A DNA stretch of 64,000 nucleotides from Iodobacter fluviatilis (lineage in GTDB: Bacteria > Pseudomonadota > Gammaproteobacteria > Burkholderiales > Chitinibacteraceae): assembly GCF_004194535.1 (NCBI RefSeq), contig NZ_CP025781.1:3224001-3288000 (forward strand), written 5' to 3'. The notes below the pieces were generated by a model that saw only the letters and a program-made list of their open reading frames with translations, was not told the DNA's origin and searched no databases. A program made the position numbers and the translations under genes. Shown here in pieces: positions 1 to 9,490 of this stretch. The number at the start of each line of letters is the position of its first letter. Within the stretch, counting starts at the first letter, position 1.

Positions 1-2
1 CA

Positions 3-473
3 AATCCAACGGATGACGGCATTGTGCGATTCTTTCTCACGGCGGGGGCGATTGGTATTTTGTTTAAGCTCAATGCGTCGATCTCTGGTGCAGAAGTTGG
101 TTGTCAAGGCGAAGTAGGCTCGGCCTGTTCCATGGCGGCAGGTGCATTGGCAGAAGTGCTAGGTGGCACGCCCGAGCAAGTCGAAAATGCGGCAGAGATT
201 GGTATGGAGCACAATCTGGGCCTCACGTGCGACCCCGTGGGTGGCTTGGTGCAAGTGCCGTGTATCGAGCGCAATGCAATGGCGTCGATCAAGGCCATTA
301 ACGCCGCCCGCATGGCGTTGCGCGGTGACGGCCAGCACTTTGTATCGCTCGATCGAGTCATCAAAACCATGCGCGACACCGGCCGCGATATGAATACCAA
401 ATACAAAGAAACCGCTCGTGGTGGCTTAGCGATTAATATGATCGAATTGCCAGTGAATATTGTGGAGTGCTGA
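3..473 (+). CDS. sdaA: L-serine ammonia-lyase (serine dehydratase), 3' part
   Basis: C-terminal part of the iron-sulfur L-serine dehydratase that deaminates serine to pyruvate in the cytoplasm. The open frame enters from the window edge, so the 5' end is missing; an in-frame GTG at 24 is internal. Family hallmarks are clear: [19 protein letters not shown], then [14 protein letters not shown] and [10 protein letters not shown], which carry the cysteines expected to hold the [4Fe-4S] cluster in the one-chain SdaA/SdaB family, and a Gly-rich tail (RGGLA). A perfect hairpin with a T-run follows 125 bp downstream. Truncated only by the window boundary. Confidence 0.93.
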   Translation, partial: NPTDDGIVRFFLTAGAIGILFKLNASISGAEVGCQGEVGSACSMAAGALAEVLGGTPEQVENAAEIGMEHNLGLTCDPVGGLVQVPCIERNAMASIKAINAARMALRGDGQHFVSLDRVIKTMRDTGRDMNTKYKETARGGLAINMIELPVNIVEC

Positions 474-598
474 TCGATGTGATTAGGGTCTGTAAATCGT
501 TTTGTTGTTTTGTTTTGCGGAGTCTGGTGGCGGTGCCACTTATAGGGTCACAGATTAAAGTGAGTGCTTAGCAAACAACATCAGCGACAAAAGTCATT

Positions 599-628
599 AA
601 AAGGGACACAGCTAGCTGTGTCCCTTTT
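599..628 (+). terminator. Rho-independent terminator after sdaA
   Basis: A perfect 15+15 palindrome starting AAAAGGGACACAGCT, with a T-run as the end of its right arm. It lies between the serine dehydratase stop and gabT. The rest of the 474-778 gap shows nothing else recognisable apart from the presumed gabT promoter. Confidence 0.8.
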
Positions 629-778
629 GCATATACATTACAGTTGGCGATAGGATGGAGTGGCTCTGGTTTAACCAAAGCCCATTGGCAAGCAGGGTGT
701 TGGCCCTGTAGCGTGTGGCTCAGTAGGCAGGCGCTATATTGCAATCAAACTTTCTAATTAAAGCAGAGGATGAACGCT

Positions 779-2062
779 ATGTTGAGCAATGCATCGTTGC
801 AGGAAAGGAAAAATCTCGCCACTCCCCGTGGAGTGGGGGTGATGTGTGCTATCTATGTCGATAGGGCAGAGAACGCCGAGCTGTGGGATGTAGAGGGGCG
901 GCGCTATATCGATTTTGCTGCGGGGATTGCGGTGACCAATACTGGGCATTGTCACCCTAAAGTGATCGCCGCGATGCATGCGCAGCTGGAGCGTTTTACC
1001 CATACGGCTTATCAAGTGATGCCCTATGCCTCGTATGTAGAATTAGCCGAACGAATTAATCAGGCCACGCCAGGCACGCATGCCAAGAAAACTGCGTTTT
1101 TTACCACGGGTGCGGAGGCGGTGGAGAATGCGGTTAAAATTGCGCGGGTTGCCACTGGCCGCGCGGGGATTATTGCATTTCATGGCGGTTTTCATGGCCG
1201 TACCATGATGGGTATGGCGCTGACTGGCAAAGTGTCTCCTTATAAAATAGGTTTTGGTCCCTTTCCTAGCGATGTTTATCACCTGCCTTTTCCCAGTATG
1301 CTGCATGGCGTGAGCGTTGCAGATACCTTACAAGCTCTAACTCAATTATTTAAAGCTGATATTGAGCCTAGCCGTGTGGCCGCAATTATTATTGAGCCAG
1401 AGCAAGGCGAGGGCGGCTTCTATGCGGCACCTATAGAGCTGATGCGTGCCTTACGCAAGCTCTGCAATGAGCATGGCATTTTACTGATTGCAGATGAAGT
1501 GCAAACGGGCTTTGCCCGAACTGGCAAATTGTTTGCGATGGAGCATTACGATGTAGAGGCCGATTTAATCACTATGGCGAAAGGTTTAGCGGGTGGTATG
1601 CCCTTATCTGCCGTCTGTGGTCGGGCCGAAATCATGGATGCGCCTAGCCCCGGCGGCTTAGGTGGGACTTACGCTGGCAATCCCATCGCGGTGGCCGCGG
1701 CTCATGCTGTGCTGGATATTATCGAAGAAGAAAAACTCTGCGAGCGTGCAAATATTTTAGGCATAGCCGTAAAAACCCGTTTAAACAGTTTGCGTGAGCG
1801 GGTGCCGCAAATCGCTGAGGTCAGAGGCTTGGGGGCAATGGTGGGGCTGGAGTTTATCCGCGATGGCATCGCTGATGTGGCGTTTACTCAGCAGGTACAG
1901 GCTAAGGCGCTAGAAAATGGCTTGCTCTTATTGATCTGTGGCAGCTATGGCAATGTGATCCGCTTTTTATTCCCGCTCACTATCAGCGATGCGCTGCTCA
2001 ATGAAGGCCTAGATATTCTTGAGCAAGCCATGCTCAGTGCCGTGATGAAGTTTCAAGCTTAA
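779..2062 (+). CDS. gabT: 4-aminobutyrate aminotransferase
   Basis: PLP enzyme that moves the amino group of GABA to 2-oxoglutarate, giving succinate semialdehyde and glutamate (cytoplasm). Class-III aminotransferase features are all present: PRGVG near the N-terminus, FTTGAEAVENAVK, FHGGFHGRT, IADEVQTGFARTG and the PLP-lysine segment MAKGLAGGMPLS. An ATG at 770 is possible, but AGAGGA sits directly against it. The ATG at 779 has proper Shine-Dalgarno spacing, aligns with E. coli GabT and places the Schiff-base lysine at residue 268, as in that enzyme. gabD follows after 18 bp, so the two probably form one operon for GABA use. Confidence 0.93.
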   Translation: MLSNASLQERKNLATPRGVGVMCAIYVDRAENAELWDVEGRRYIDFAAGIAVTNTGHCHPKVIAAMHAQLERFTHTAYQVMPYASYVELAERINQATPGTHAKKTAFFTTGAEAVENAVKIARVATGRAGIIAFHGGFHGRTMMGMALTGKVSPYKIGFGPFPSDVYHLPFPSMLHGVSVADTLQALTQLFKADIEPSRVAAIIIEPEQGEGGFYAAPIELMRALRKLCNEHGILLIADEVQTGFARTGKLFAMEHYDVEADLITMAKGLAGGMPLSAVCGRAEIMDAPSPGGLGGTYAGNPIAVAAAHAVLDIIEEEKLCERANILGIAVKTRLNSLRERVPQIAEVRGLGAMVGLEFIRDGIADVAFTQQVQAKALENGLLLLICGSYGNVIRFLFPLTISDALLNEGLDILEQAMLSAVMKFQA

Positions 2063-2080
2063 GCAGTATAAGGAAAACCT

Positions 2081-3541
2081 ATGTTAAAGCTACAAGATGC
2101 AGATCTATTACGCCAGCAAGCGTATCTCAATGGCGTTTGGCAAGATGCTTTAGATGGTGACCGCTTTGCTGTGCATAACCCTGCAACTGGTGAGGTAATC
2201 GCCTATGTGCCGAATATGGGGCGGATAGAAACGCAGGCGGGGATCGCTGCGGCCAATGTGGCTTGGGCATCATGGCGCAAAAAAACGGCCAAGGAGCGCA
2301 GTGGTTTATTACGGCGCTGGTTTGATTTGATTATTGAAAATACGGATGATTTGGCCGCAATTATGACCGCCGAGCAGGGTAAGCCTTTGGCGGAGGCTCG
2401 GGGCGAGATTGGCTATGCGGCGTCATTTATTGAATGGTTTGCAGAAGAAGGCAAGCGCGTCTGTGGGGATACCTTGCAAACGCCTGCTGCGGATAAGCGG
2501 CTTTTGGTGATTAAAGAGCCAATTGGGGTGTGCGCTGCTATTACGCCGTGGAATTTTCCTGCTGCCATGATTACTCGCAAGGCAGGCCCAGCCTTGGCTG
2601 CGGGCTGCACCATGATTATTAAGCCAGCAGAAAGCACACCGCTTTCTGCCCTAGCGCTAGCGGTATTGGCCGAGCGCGCAGGGATTCCGGCCGGTGTGCT
2701 TAGCGTGGTTACAGGCAAGGCTCGCGAAATTGGTGAGGAGATGACAAGTAACCCGCTGGTACGTAAGCTTAGCTTTACCGGTTCCACGCAAGTAGGGCGT
2801 ATTTTGATGGCGCAAAGTGCCCCAACCATTAAAAAGCTGTCTTTAGAGCTGGGGGGAAATGCGCCTTTTATTGTGTTTGAAGATGCAGATCTAGACGCGG
2901 CCGTGCTGGGGGCGATGGCGTCTAAATATCGTAATGCAGGGCAAACCTGCGTCTGTGCTAATCGCTTGTATGTGCATGACCGTGTTTACGATACTTTCGC
3001 AGCCAAATTAGTTGCTGCGGTCAGCCGCTTAAAAGTAGGGAATGGGTTAGAGCCAGACGTAGATCAAGGCCCATTAATTAATGAAGCTGCGGTAGAAAAA
3101 ATCGAGGCGCATATTGCTGATGCACTGCAAAAAGGAGCAAGCCTGCTATTCGGTGGTCAGCGTCATGCGCTGGGGCAAACTTTCTTTGAGCCAACTGTGC
3201 TTGCAGGGGTAGATAGCAGTATGTTGGTGGCAAAAGAAGAAACCTTTGGCCCATTAGCACCTTTATTTCGTTTTCATAGCGATGCAGAAGTAATCGCGAT
3301 GGCGAATGAGAGCGAGTTTGGATTGGCTAGCTACTTCTATAGCCGTGATATTGGCCGTGTTTGGCGTGTGGCCGAAGCCTTGGAATATGGCATGGTGGGG
3401 ATTAACACCGGCTTAATTTCAAATGAAATTGCCCCTTTTGGTGGGGTAAAACAATCAGGCTTAGGCCGCGAAGGCTCTCATTACGGGATGGATGATTACT
3501 TGGTCATTAAATATTTGTGCATGGGCGGGCTAGACCAGTAA
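2081..3541 (+). CDS. gabD: succinate-semialdehyde dehydrogenase (NADP+)
   Basis: Oxidises succinate semialdehyde from GabT to succinate, feeding the TCA cycle. At 486 residues it has the usual aldehyde dehydrogenase length. ALDH motifs: ITPWNFPAAMITRK (cofactor site), FTGSTQVGR, general-base glutamate E256 in LELGGN and nucleophile C290 in NAGQTCVCANR; the second cysteine at 292 is typical of GabD. AAGGAA precedes the ATG. It lies 18 bp after gabT. No regulator gene is adjacent. Confidence 0.93.
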   Translation: MLKLQDADLLRQQAYLNGVWQDALDGDRFAVHNPATGEVIAYVPNMGRIETQAGIAAANVAWASWRKKTAKERSGLLRRWFDLIIENTDDLAAIMTAEQGKPLAEARGEIGYAASFIEWFAEEGKRVCGDTLQTPAADKRLLVIKEPIGVCAAITPWNFPAAMITRKAGPALAAGCTMIIKPAESTPLSALALAVLAERAGIPAGVLSVVTGKAREIGEEMTSNPLVRKLSFTGSTQVGRILMAQSAPTIKKLSLELGGNAPFIVFEDADLDAAVLGAMASKYRNAGQTCVCANRLYVHDRVYDTFAAKLVAAVSRLKVGNGLEPDVDQGPLINEAAVEKIEAHIADALQKGASLLFGGQRHALGQTFFEPTVLAGVDSSMLVAKEETFGPLAPLFRFHSDAEVIAMANESEFGLASYFYSRDIGRVWRVAEALEYGMVGINTGLISNEIAPFGGVKQSGLGREGSHYGMDDYLVIKYLCMGGLDQ

Positions 3542-3664
3542 GTTTTAAACCGACTTGCTTGTGCTTAATTTTTTACAGCTATGGAGGAGGGGCTAAATAG
3601 GGCAAATGGAAGGTTGATAATTTCTTATAACTGCCGTAATATTTGCGCCCTCTGAAAGTATACG

Positions 3665-5044
3665 GTGCTGGTTTTGAAAAATATAGTTTGTGCATGCTTA
3701 TTATTATTGTTGAATGTGGCGGCATCTGCGGCGAGCAATGTAGTAGAACAGCTTCCTGTGTTGGCGGCGGATATTCGCCATGGTCAGCTTACAAATGGTT
3801 TGAAATATTTCATTAAAGCGAATGCCTCACCGGCCGCAAAGGTTGAATTACGGTTGATTGTGAATGCGGGCTCCATGAGCGAGGCCAAAGAAGAGCGTGG
3901 TGTAGCGCATTTGTTAGAGCATATGGCGTTTCGCCGTACTAAGCATTTTTCCCCTCAGCAATTAAAAGCATTTTTAGAAAGCCAAGGCATGCGCATTGGC
4001 AGTGATTTTAATGCCTTTACCTCGAATGAAAACACGATTTATCAGATCAGCGTGGCCAGCGATGCCGCGCCTCAGGCTTTGCAATTATTGGCTGATTGGG
4101 CTGCTGGCATTGAGCTCGATGCGGCGGAATTAGAGCTAGAGCGGGAGGTGGTGCTGGATGAGGGCCGGCAAAGCCAGTGGAGTACTGATTTTTATCAGTC
4201 CTTGTTTAAAGTTATGTATCCCCAAGAGCGGTATCACCTGCAGATGGCGATAGGGGATGTTGATGTTGTTAAAAATATTCCCTTAGCCAAGATTAAAGCC
4301 TTTTATCAGCGCGAGTATCAAGCTCAGCGTATGGCGGTGATTGTGGCGGGGGATGTGGATCCACTAGAAGTCGAAGAAAAAATCAAGGTGTTGTTTGCCG
4401 ATGTGGCAAAAGGCGATTTACCTAATGGCTATCCTATCCCCGCTGCAAGCCCAGGCTTACGTTTTTTTAGCCACCGAGACGTGTGGAGCATAGCGCATCC
4501 GGTTGTAGGCTGGGGATGGATTCTGCCGGCGGAGTTAAGTTGGAGTGTGGACACTGAGCTAGCTTATTTTAAGCGAGGCTTATTGGGCGATTTAATTCAT
4601 CAGCGTTTGCTTAGCCAAGCGGCGAGCAAAGAAAGCCCAATCTTAGAAGCCAGTTGGGTGAATGGTCATGGATTAAGTCTTCCTACACGGCAACCCGAGT
4701 TTAGTTTTTCTGTGATGGTTAAAGATAAGCAAATGAAAAAGGCTTTACAGGCCTTATATCGTGAGTTTGAAAGAGCCAAGCGCTTTGGCTTTACCCAGCA
4801 AGAGCTAGACCAGACCTTTGCGAAATGGCAAAAACTGCAAGCCACTCAGCTTAATCATCTGGACTGGGCCTTTCTTTTGCAAATGCACGTGCAATATGGT
4901 CAATCAGCCAGAGATTTAGCAGGCTCGCTACAGCAGAAAAAAATATTATTTGCTGCAATCAAGCCAGAGGATCTACAGGCTGAGCTCAAGAGGTTATTAG
5001 GCTTGCCAGATCAGCTGGCTACCGTATTACTGCCCCTGCGGTGA
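3665..5044 (+). CDS. M16 zinc protease, N-terminal half (PqqL-like)
   Basis: Insulinase-family (M16) metallopeptidase half. A signal peptide (VCACLLLLLNVAASAAS) points to export to the periplasm. The inverted zinc motif HLLEH lies at about residues 84-88 (RGVAHLLEHMAF), with a downstream glutamate in ELEREVVLDE, so this half carries the catalytic site. Its 459 residues match the N-terminal half of E. coli PqqL (about 930 residues). Start is GTG at 3665; a TTG at 3674 is an alternative. The stop overlaps the start of the next ORF (GTGA). Probably one broken gene with 5041-6441; see findings. Confidence 0.85.
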   Translation: MLVLKNIVCACLLLLLNVAASAASNVVEQLPVLAADIRHGQLTNGLKYFIKANASPAAKVELRLIVNAGSMSEAKEERGVAHLLEHMAFRRTKHFSPQQLKAFLESQGMRIGSDFNAFTSNENTIYQISVASDAAPQALQLLADWAAGIELDAAELELEREVVLDEGRQSQWSTDFYQSLFKVMYPQERYHLQMAIGDVDVVKNIPLAKIKAFYQREYQAQRMAVIVAGDVDPLEVEEKIKVLFADVAKGDLPNGYPIPAASPGLRFFSHRDVWSIAHPVVGWGWILPAELSWSVDTELAYFKRGLLGDLIHQRLLSQAASKESPILEASWVNGHGLSLPTRQPEFSFSVMVKDKQMKKALQALYREFERAKRFGFTQQELDQTFAKWQKLQATQLNHLDWAFLLQMHVQYGQSARDLAGSLQQKKILFAAIKPEDLQAELKRLLGLPDQLATVLLPLR

Positions 5045-6441
5045 CCAGCTATTCCTTATTTTTGGATAGCACCGCGCAAAATATTGTGGATGCGGTGCAA
5101 GCTGAAACGCTAGAAAACACCACATTGCTTAAGATCGATAAGCCTTTATTAAGCAAACAGCCACAGCCAGGAAAAATCATCAGCGAGCAATTTGACCCTG
5201 CAACGGGGGGGACGCTGTTTATTTTAAGTAATGGTATTGAAGTTCTTACCACCCCCGCTAAAAATGCGAATGACATAGTTGGTTTCTCTGCCCGATCTTC
5301 AGGGGGCATGGCCGCTTTAGGCAAAAAACTAGGCCCAGCCGGTTTGTCGCTCACTGATTACATGTTAGATGCCGGATTGGGTGAGTGGAGTGGTGCTGAA
5401 TTAAAACAGCAGCTTGCGGCTGCATCTCTGCAATTACACCCGTTTATTACCCCAGATCAGCATGGCTTTAGCGGTGAAACTAGCGTGCAAGATCTAGAAA
5501 AATTCTTGCAATTGCAATACTTAGTATGGACTGCGCCAAGAGACGATGCGGCGGTGCATAAACAAAGTATGGTGCGGTCTTTTCAGCAGGCTAAAGCCAA
5601 TTGGCAGTCTCTTTATATGTGGCTTAATGAAAAGCATTATGGTGAAAACTGGCCATATCCTAGCTTTTGGCTGGATTATCAATTTGATGCTTCTTTAGCA
5701 GATTTTTCTGCCGCACGGGGTAGGTTGTTTGGTAATCCACGCGCATTCCGTTTTGTATTTACGGGGCTAAATAAGCAAGCGCAAACTAAGCAGTGGATTG
5801 AAAAATATATTGCAAGTTTGCCCACTCAGCCGGTGAGTTCATTTAAACCTAAAGCATTAGCTCATGGCCGTGGTAATGAACTACACCAAACCATGCAGGA
5901 ACAACGCGCTATCCGCGTTTGGCATGCTTATATTCCGGTACCTGCAACGTCTGCCAGCGCGGATATGGCTGATTTCCTTAGCCAGTTATTACAGCAGCGG
6001 CTTTGGCAGGCTTTACGTGAAAATACCGGTGAAACGTATGGGGTTTACAGTAATTACGAGTTAAATGCTTGGCAAGGTTTATTGATAAAATTAAATTATC
6101 AAACTGATATTAAGCAATGTGATCAAGCCGCAAAAATAACCGTGAATGAAATCGCTCGTTTACGTAAAGAAGCAGCTAGTCTAGAGGAAATTAAAAATAT
6201 CCGAAGCATATTAATTAAGCAGCAAAATGAAAGAGCAGATTTTCCTATGCAGCATGCACAATATATTTCTTGGAATTGGCTGCTTGATGCTTCTTTAGTT
6301 GGCAATGCCACGGATTTTTCGCAATACACGCCAGAACTGGTGCATAAATATGCCAAAGCTTGGCTAGGGGAGAGCTATTGGGCCGTGGGTAATATCAATT
6401 GCCAAAATAGGGTGGATTTAGCTGCATTACGTGGGGATTGA
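5041..6441 (+). CDS. M16 peptidase, C-terminal half (non-catalytic domain)
   Basis: 466 residues resembling the C-terminal, non-catalytic M16 half that closes the chamber over the substrate in PqqL-like proteases. It has no HxxEH motif but shows RENTGETYGVYSNYEL, typical of the M16 C domain. It begins with GTG overlapping the previous stop and has no signal peptide, so as a separate protein it would stay in the cytoplasm, away from its exported partner. Removing one frame step in the CCCC run just before the junction joins both ORFs into about 925 residues, the family's usual length. Confidence 0.8.
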   Translation: MTSYSLFLDSTAQNIVDAVQAETLENTTLLKIDKPLLSKQPQPGKIISEQFDPATGGTLFILSNGIEVLTTPAKNANDIVGFSARSSGGMAALGKKLGPAGLSLTDYMLDAGLGEWSGAELKQQLAAASLQLHPFITPDQHGFSGETSVQDLEKFLQLQYLVWTAPRDDAAVHKQSMVRSFQQAKANWQSLYMWLNEKHYGENWPYPSFWLDYQFDASLADFSAARGRLFGNPRAFRFVFTGLNKQAQTKQWIEKYIASLPTQPVSSFKPKALAHGRGNELHQTMQEQRAIRVWHAYIPVPATSASADMADFLSQLLQQRLWQALRENTGETYGVYSNYELNAWQGLLIKLNYQTDIKQCDQAAKITVNEIARLRKEAASLEEIKNIRSILIKQQNERADFPMQHAQYISWNWLLDASLVGNATDFSQYTPELVHKYAKAWLGESYWAVGNINCQNRVDLAALRGD

Positions 6442-6619
6442 ATCGCAATCCAGCATAGAGCCGTTTGGGTGGAGTTTGCCGTAGGCGGCTCTCATCCCAT
6501 CCACTTACTTTGAGTATCAACGTTAAGATATATAACTGATGGGGGGCAAAGGCGATTTATCTTGCCCACTCAATAAACATATAAGTTGGCATGATAGGCA
6601 CTAATCCCCCTTCGGTGAT

Positions 6620-7156
6620 TTAGGTGAGCATTTTCTCTTTGCGTTTTTGTATTTCAGCCAAAAATTCAGCCAATTCATCAGGAATATCTTGCTCCAGCCG
6701 CTGGTAAACGCGGCAATCTGGTGTGCGGGTGATGAGTTGGTAGTTCACCAATTCGCGGCGCAGTAAAACATGGTCTCCTATGGCTTCTGCAGATTTAATC
6801 CACTCATTGGCGGCCTTTTCTGTCATCTCTGTTGCTGCTGGAATATTGGCCCACACCGGCCATAGGCAGGGTAGTTGCTCGGAAAATTTCTTAGGCCAGC
6901 GAATTAAGCACCCTTGTTCATTAAAATGCCTGAGTAGACGTTTTGTTAGCACGGATTGCGTGCTGGTGGTTAAGGGGGCAGGCATTTCTGCTGCGGCGCG
7001 CAGATGCTGAAAATTACTAAAGCCCGCTGCACGCGCAAGCATATTTAAAATTTGTAAGTGGCTGGGGGCGGCAGGTTCTGCAGCCCATTGCAGCTTTAAT
7101 GAGCGGGCTAGGGCAGAGATATCAGAGGTATAAAAAGGATAGGTGGTGCGCGACAT
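6620..7156 (-). CDS. DUF2087 domain protein
   Basis: 178 residues of unknown function. The central and C-terminal part fits my memory of DUF2087: a basic helix with RWPKKFSEQLP, then LLRRELVNYQLITRTPDCR, a winged-helix-like block seen in proteins often labelled regulatory. The N-terminal LQILNMLARAAGFSNFQHL segment also recurs in these proteins. An AGGAG-type site precedes the ATG. It lies downstream of the nhaR-like gene on the same strand, across a 220-bp gap with several short inverted repeats (for example GCTTGGC/GCCAAGC at about 7216-7241). Confidence 0.65.
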   Translation of the reverse strand: MSRTTYPFYTSDISALARSLKLQWAAEPAAPSHLQILNMLARAAGFSNFQHLRAAAEMPAPLTTSTQSVLTKRLLRHFNEQGCLIRWPKKFSEQLPCLWPVWANIPAATEMTEKAANEWIKSAEAIGDHVLLRRELVNYQLITRTPDCRVYQRLEQDIPDELAEFLAEIQKRKEKMLT

Positions 7157-7376
7157 GGTCGAATTCTCCTGTCGTGCCGAAGTCGCTGAGACTGCCGCTG
7201 GTCGCCGTTACGGCTTGGCACTAGGGTTCGGGCCAAGCAAAAATTTCAAACATTTTTCGCCATAACAGGTTTAGCGTGCTTCAAGATGAAGCGGCGACGC
7301 CTAGGTGAACTGCAGACCTAGCCGCATCATAGCTTAAAAACAGGCTTGGGTTCAAGTTTCTGTAAGTATTTAATTG

Positions 7377-8279
7377 TTATTCTTTCTGCATCAAGAGCGA
7401 TCGCCTTGCGGCTTCACTGACAGCCAGTACCGCAGGGTGACTAAGCCTTCTTTCTACTGAGATGGCAAAGTAGTTTACCTGCACGCTTGAAGCATGGCCG
7501 ATCAATTGGGCTCCGTGTTGCTTGAGGATTTCTTCCTCCATAATGGCGGGCGCAGCAAAAACACCTGCTCCGGCTTTGCCAAAAGCCTTCATTAGCGCGC
7601 TATCGTCAAATTGCCCCACTATCCTTGGGCTCATTCCTTGCTCTTGAAACCAACGTAAAAGCGGCGCTTGCATCGCGACTTTATCGCCTGGGAAAAGTAC
7701 GGGTGCGTCTTTCAGCGATTGTGGAAAACCACTGCGATAGCGCGTGGCAAGCTCGGGTACCGCATATAAAGCGATGCCGCATTTACCTAAGGCATGGTTA
7801 TAGCCTTTTACCCCTAGTTCTGAGGGAAGAGGTTGATCGGCAATCACCAAATCAAGCTTATGGATGGCCAATTCGGCAAAAAGGCGCTCTAGTTTATCTT
7901 CATAGCAAATTAAGCGCACCGGCTCCGCTAGCGTAATCGCAGGGGCTAAGAGCTGGTAGGCAATGGATTTAGGAACGGCATCGGCTACGCCAACTTTAAA
8001 AATTAATTCAGGGCTAGCTGCGCCACTTTTTAACGATTGCTCTAGCTGATTGCCAATTTGAAATATTTCTTCGGCCTGCGTTTGTGCCAGTTTGCCAGCA
8101 GAGGTGAGCTCCAGCCGCCTGCCCACACGGCGAAATAAATCAGTACCTAAGGAGGCTTCTAACTCTGAAATCTGGCCACTAATAGTTTGCGGAGTGAGGT
8201 GAAGCTGCTCGGCGGCACGAGTAATGCTACCCACTTTTGCTACATTCCAAAAATAGTAAAGCTGCTTGTAATTCATCAT
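7377..8279 (-). CDS. nhaR: LysR-family regulator, NhaR-like
   Basis: LysR-type transcription regulator of 300 residues. The N-terminal winged helix (residues ~3-62: YKQLYYFWNVAKVGSI, TPQTISGQI) is the NhaR-specific form of the LysR helix-turn-helix. The rest is a periplasmic-binding-like effector domain (VGVADAVPKSI, GQFDDSALMKAFGKAGAG), also close to E. coli NhaR. NhaR activates sodium/proton antiport and stress genes in response to Na+. No nhaA is nearby; the divergent htpX-alx pair is a candidate target because 345 bp separate the starts. The start could be the second of the two adjacent methionines. Confidence 0.82.
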   Translation of the reverse strand: MMNYKQLYYFWNVAKVGSITRAAEQLHLTPQTISGQISELEASLGTDLFRRVGRRLELTSAGKLAQTQAEEIFQIGNQLEQSLKSGAASPELIFKVGVADAVPKSIAYQLLAPAITLAEPVRLICYEDKLERLFAELAIHKLDLVIADQPLPSELGVKGYNHALGKCGIALYAVPELATRYRSGFPQSLKDAPVLFPGDKVAMQAPLLRWFQEQGMSPRIVGQFDDSALMKAFGKAGAGVFAAPAIMEEEILKQHGAQLIGHASSVQVNYFAISVERRLSHPAVLAVSEAARRSLLMQKE

Positions 8280-8624
8280 GCTTCTTGGTCCAATGATCAG
8301 TTTTTTACGAACTATAAATCAATAATAATCTGATTTTCTTTGTGGAAGGATAGGGTTAATATAAAATTATTGTTGTTAATTTGAACGAAGTTGTTGATTT
8401 TTAGTCAGTTTTTATAGATAAAGTTTTTGAATGATTGTTAGCTTTGCGTAAATTATTTAATAGATTTTTAACTTTTAAAAGTAAGAGAAACGTTGACCTA
8501 CCGCTCACAAACTCAATTTCTACGCTAGTTTAAAATGTGGAGGCTAAACACAGTAAGCTTACATTGAAGAGCTTGCCATTGGGGCGAGTAGCCCTAGGGC
8601 TGGTAGCAATGTAAGGAGTAGATC
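8280..8624 (+). promoter_or_regulatory. divergent intergenic region with structured htpX leader
   Basis: 345 bp between the divergent nhaR-like and htpX-like genes. Most of it is AT-rich and unremarkable. The last 60 bp are structured: TTACATTG (about 8569-8576) and CAATGTAA (about 8607-8614) form a perfect 8-bp closing stem. Inside it, TTGCCA can pair with TGGTAG and GGGC with GCCC around GAGTA. The stem ends directly at the Shine-Dalgarno AAGGAG. A fold this close to the ribosome site could regulate translation, but no known riboswitch class matches fully. Confidence 0.4.
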
Positions 8625-9467
8625 ATGAAAAGGCTGAAGGTGTTTTTTTTAAGTAACTTGGTGCTTGTGCTGTTGTTGTCGTTCAGCATTTGCTCACTAT
8701 GGCCTTTTTTTAATGGTTTAAATTTTTATCCATTTGCTTTGTTTTGTGCTGTGATGTATCTGGGCACAGCTTTTCTTGCCTTTGCTATTTCAAAGCACAA
8801 AGCGCAGCAACTATTAGTGGCCAAACCGCTAAAAACTCCTAGCAACACAGCAGAATCTTGGCTGCTTGCTACGGTGGAAAAACAGTCTAAATTGGCAGGA
8901 ATTCGTGGCCCGGCGGTGGCTATTTACGATTCAGTTGATATCAACGCGTTTGCTTCAGGGTTATCAAGGCACCATGCCTTAATTGCTGTTTCTTCTGGTT
9001 TATTGTGGCGTTTACCTAGATATGAAGCAGAGGCAGTACTGGCTCATGAAGTCAGTCATATCGCTAATGCGGATATGACTAAGTTAATTGCAATGCAAGG
9101 TATAGCCAATATTTTAGTGGTGCTATTGGCCTGTTTTATGGCTAATCAATATGCCATATCACATTTTTACGGGTGGGCCGAAGTAGCTATGTTTGTTGCT
9201 GTGCTGGCGATGGGCTTAGTGCTGGCAGCATTGGCGGTGATGTGGTTCTTGCGCCGTATTGAATTTTTAGCTGATGTGAGCGGGGCAAGAATATCTGGCA
9301 ATGCGGCCATGATTGCCGCATTAGAGTTTTTGGATGGTGCACCTAGCTCAGAGCAGCCTCAGGTTGCGCTAGGCATTGCAGGAAGTATCGGGGTTGGCAT
9401 GAAGCATTTATTTATGTCGCATCCCTTGCTTAGTGAGCGGATTTTGGCACTAAAGTTAAGACATTGA
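8625..9467 (+). CDS. htpX: M48 membrane metalloprotease, HtpX-like
   Basis: Inner-membrane zinc protease of the M48 family, expected to degrade damaged membrane proteins on its cytoplasmic face. Two N-terminal membrane helices (residues ~8-28 and 34-55) are followed by the catalytic region with HEVSH at 141-145 and the third zinc ligand E213 in RRIEFLADVSGA. Two more hydrophobic helices lie at ~159-178 and 184-208. Its 280 residues are close to HtpX (about 290). The start has a strong AAGGAG 8 bp upstream. It overlaps or nearly touches the alx-like gene, so they are probably co-transcribed as a membrane-stress pair. Confidence 0.85.
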   Translation: MKRLKVFFLSNLVLVLLLSFSICSLWPFFNGLNFYPFALFCAVMYLGTAFLAFAISKHKAQQLLVAKPLKTPSNTAESWLLATVEKQSKLAGIRGPAVAIYDSVDINAFASGLSRHHALIAVSSGLLWRLPRYEAEAVLAHEVSHIANADMTKLIAMQGIANILVVLLACFMANQYAISHFYGWAEVAMFVAVLAMGLVLAALAVMWFLRRIEFLADVSGARISGNAAMIAALEFLDGAPSSEQPQVALGIAGSIGVGMKHLFMSHPLLSERILALKLRH

Positions 9468-9490
9468 TTTTTATACATGAGGGGGTAGGT

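Noticed and set aside
7200-7330. Possible tRNA or sRNA downstream of the nhaR-like gene (GGGTTCGGGCC resembles a T-loop)
   Set aside because: No acceptor or anticodon arms can be drawn; only short isolated stems.
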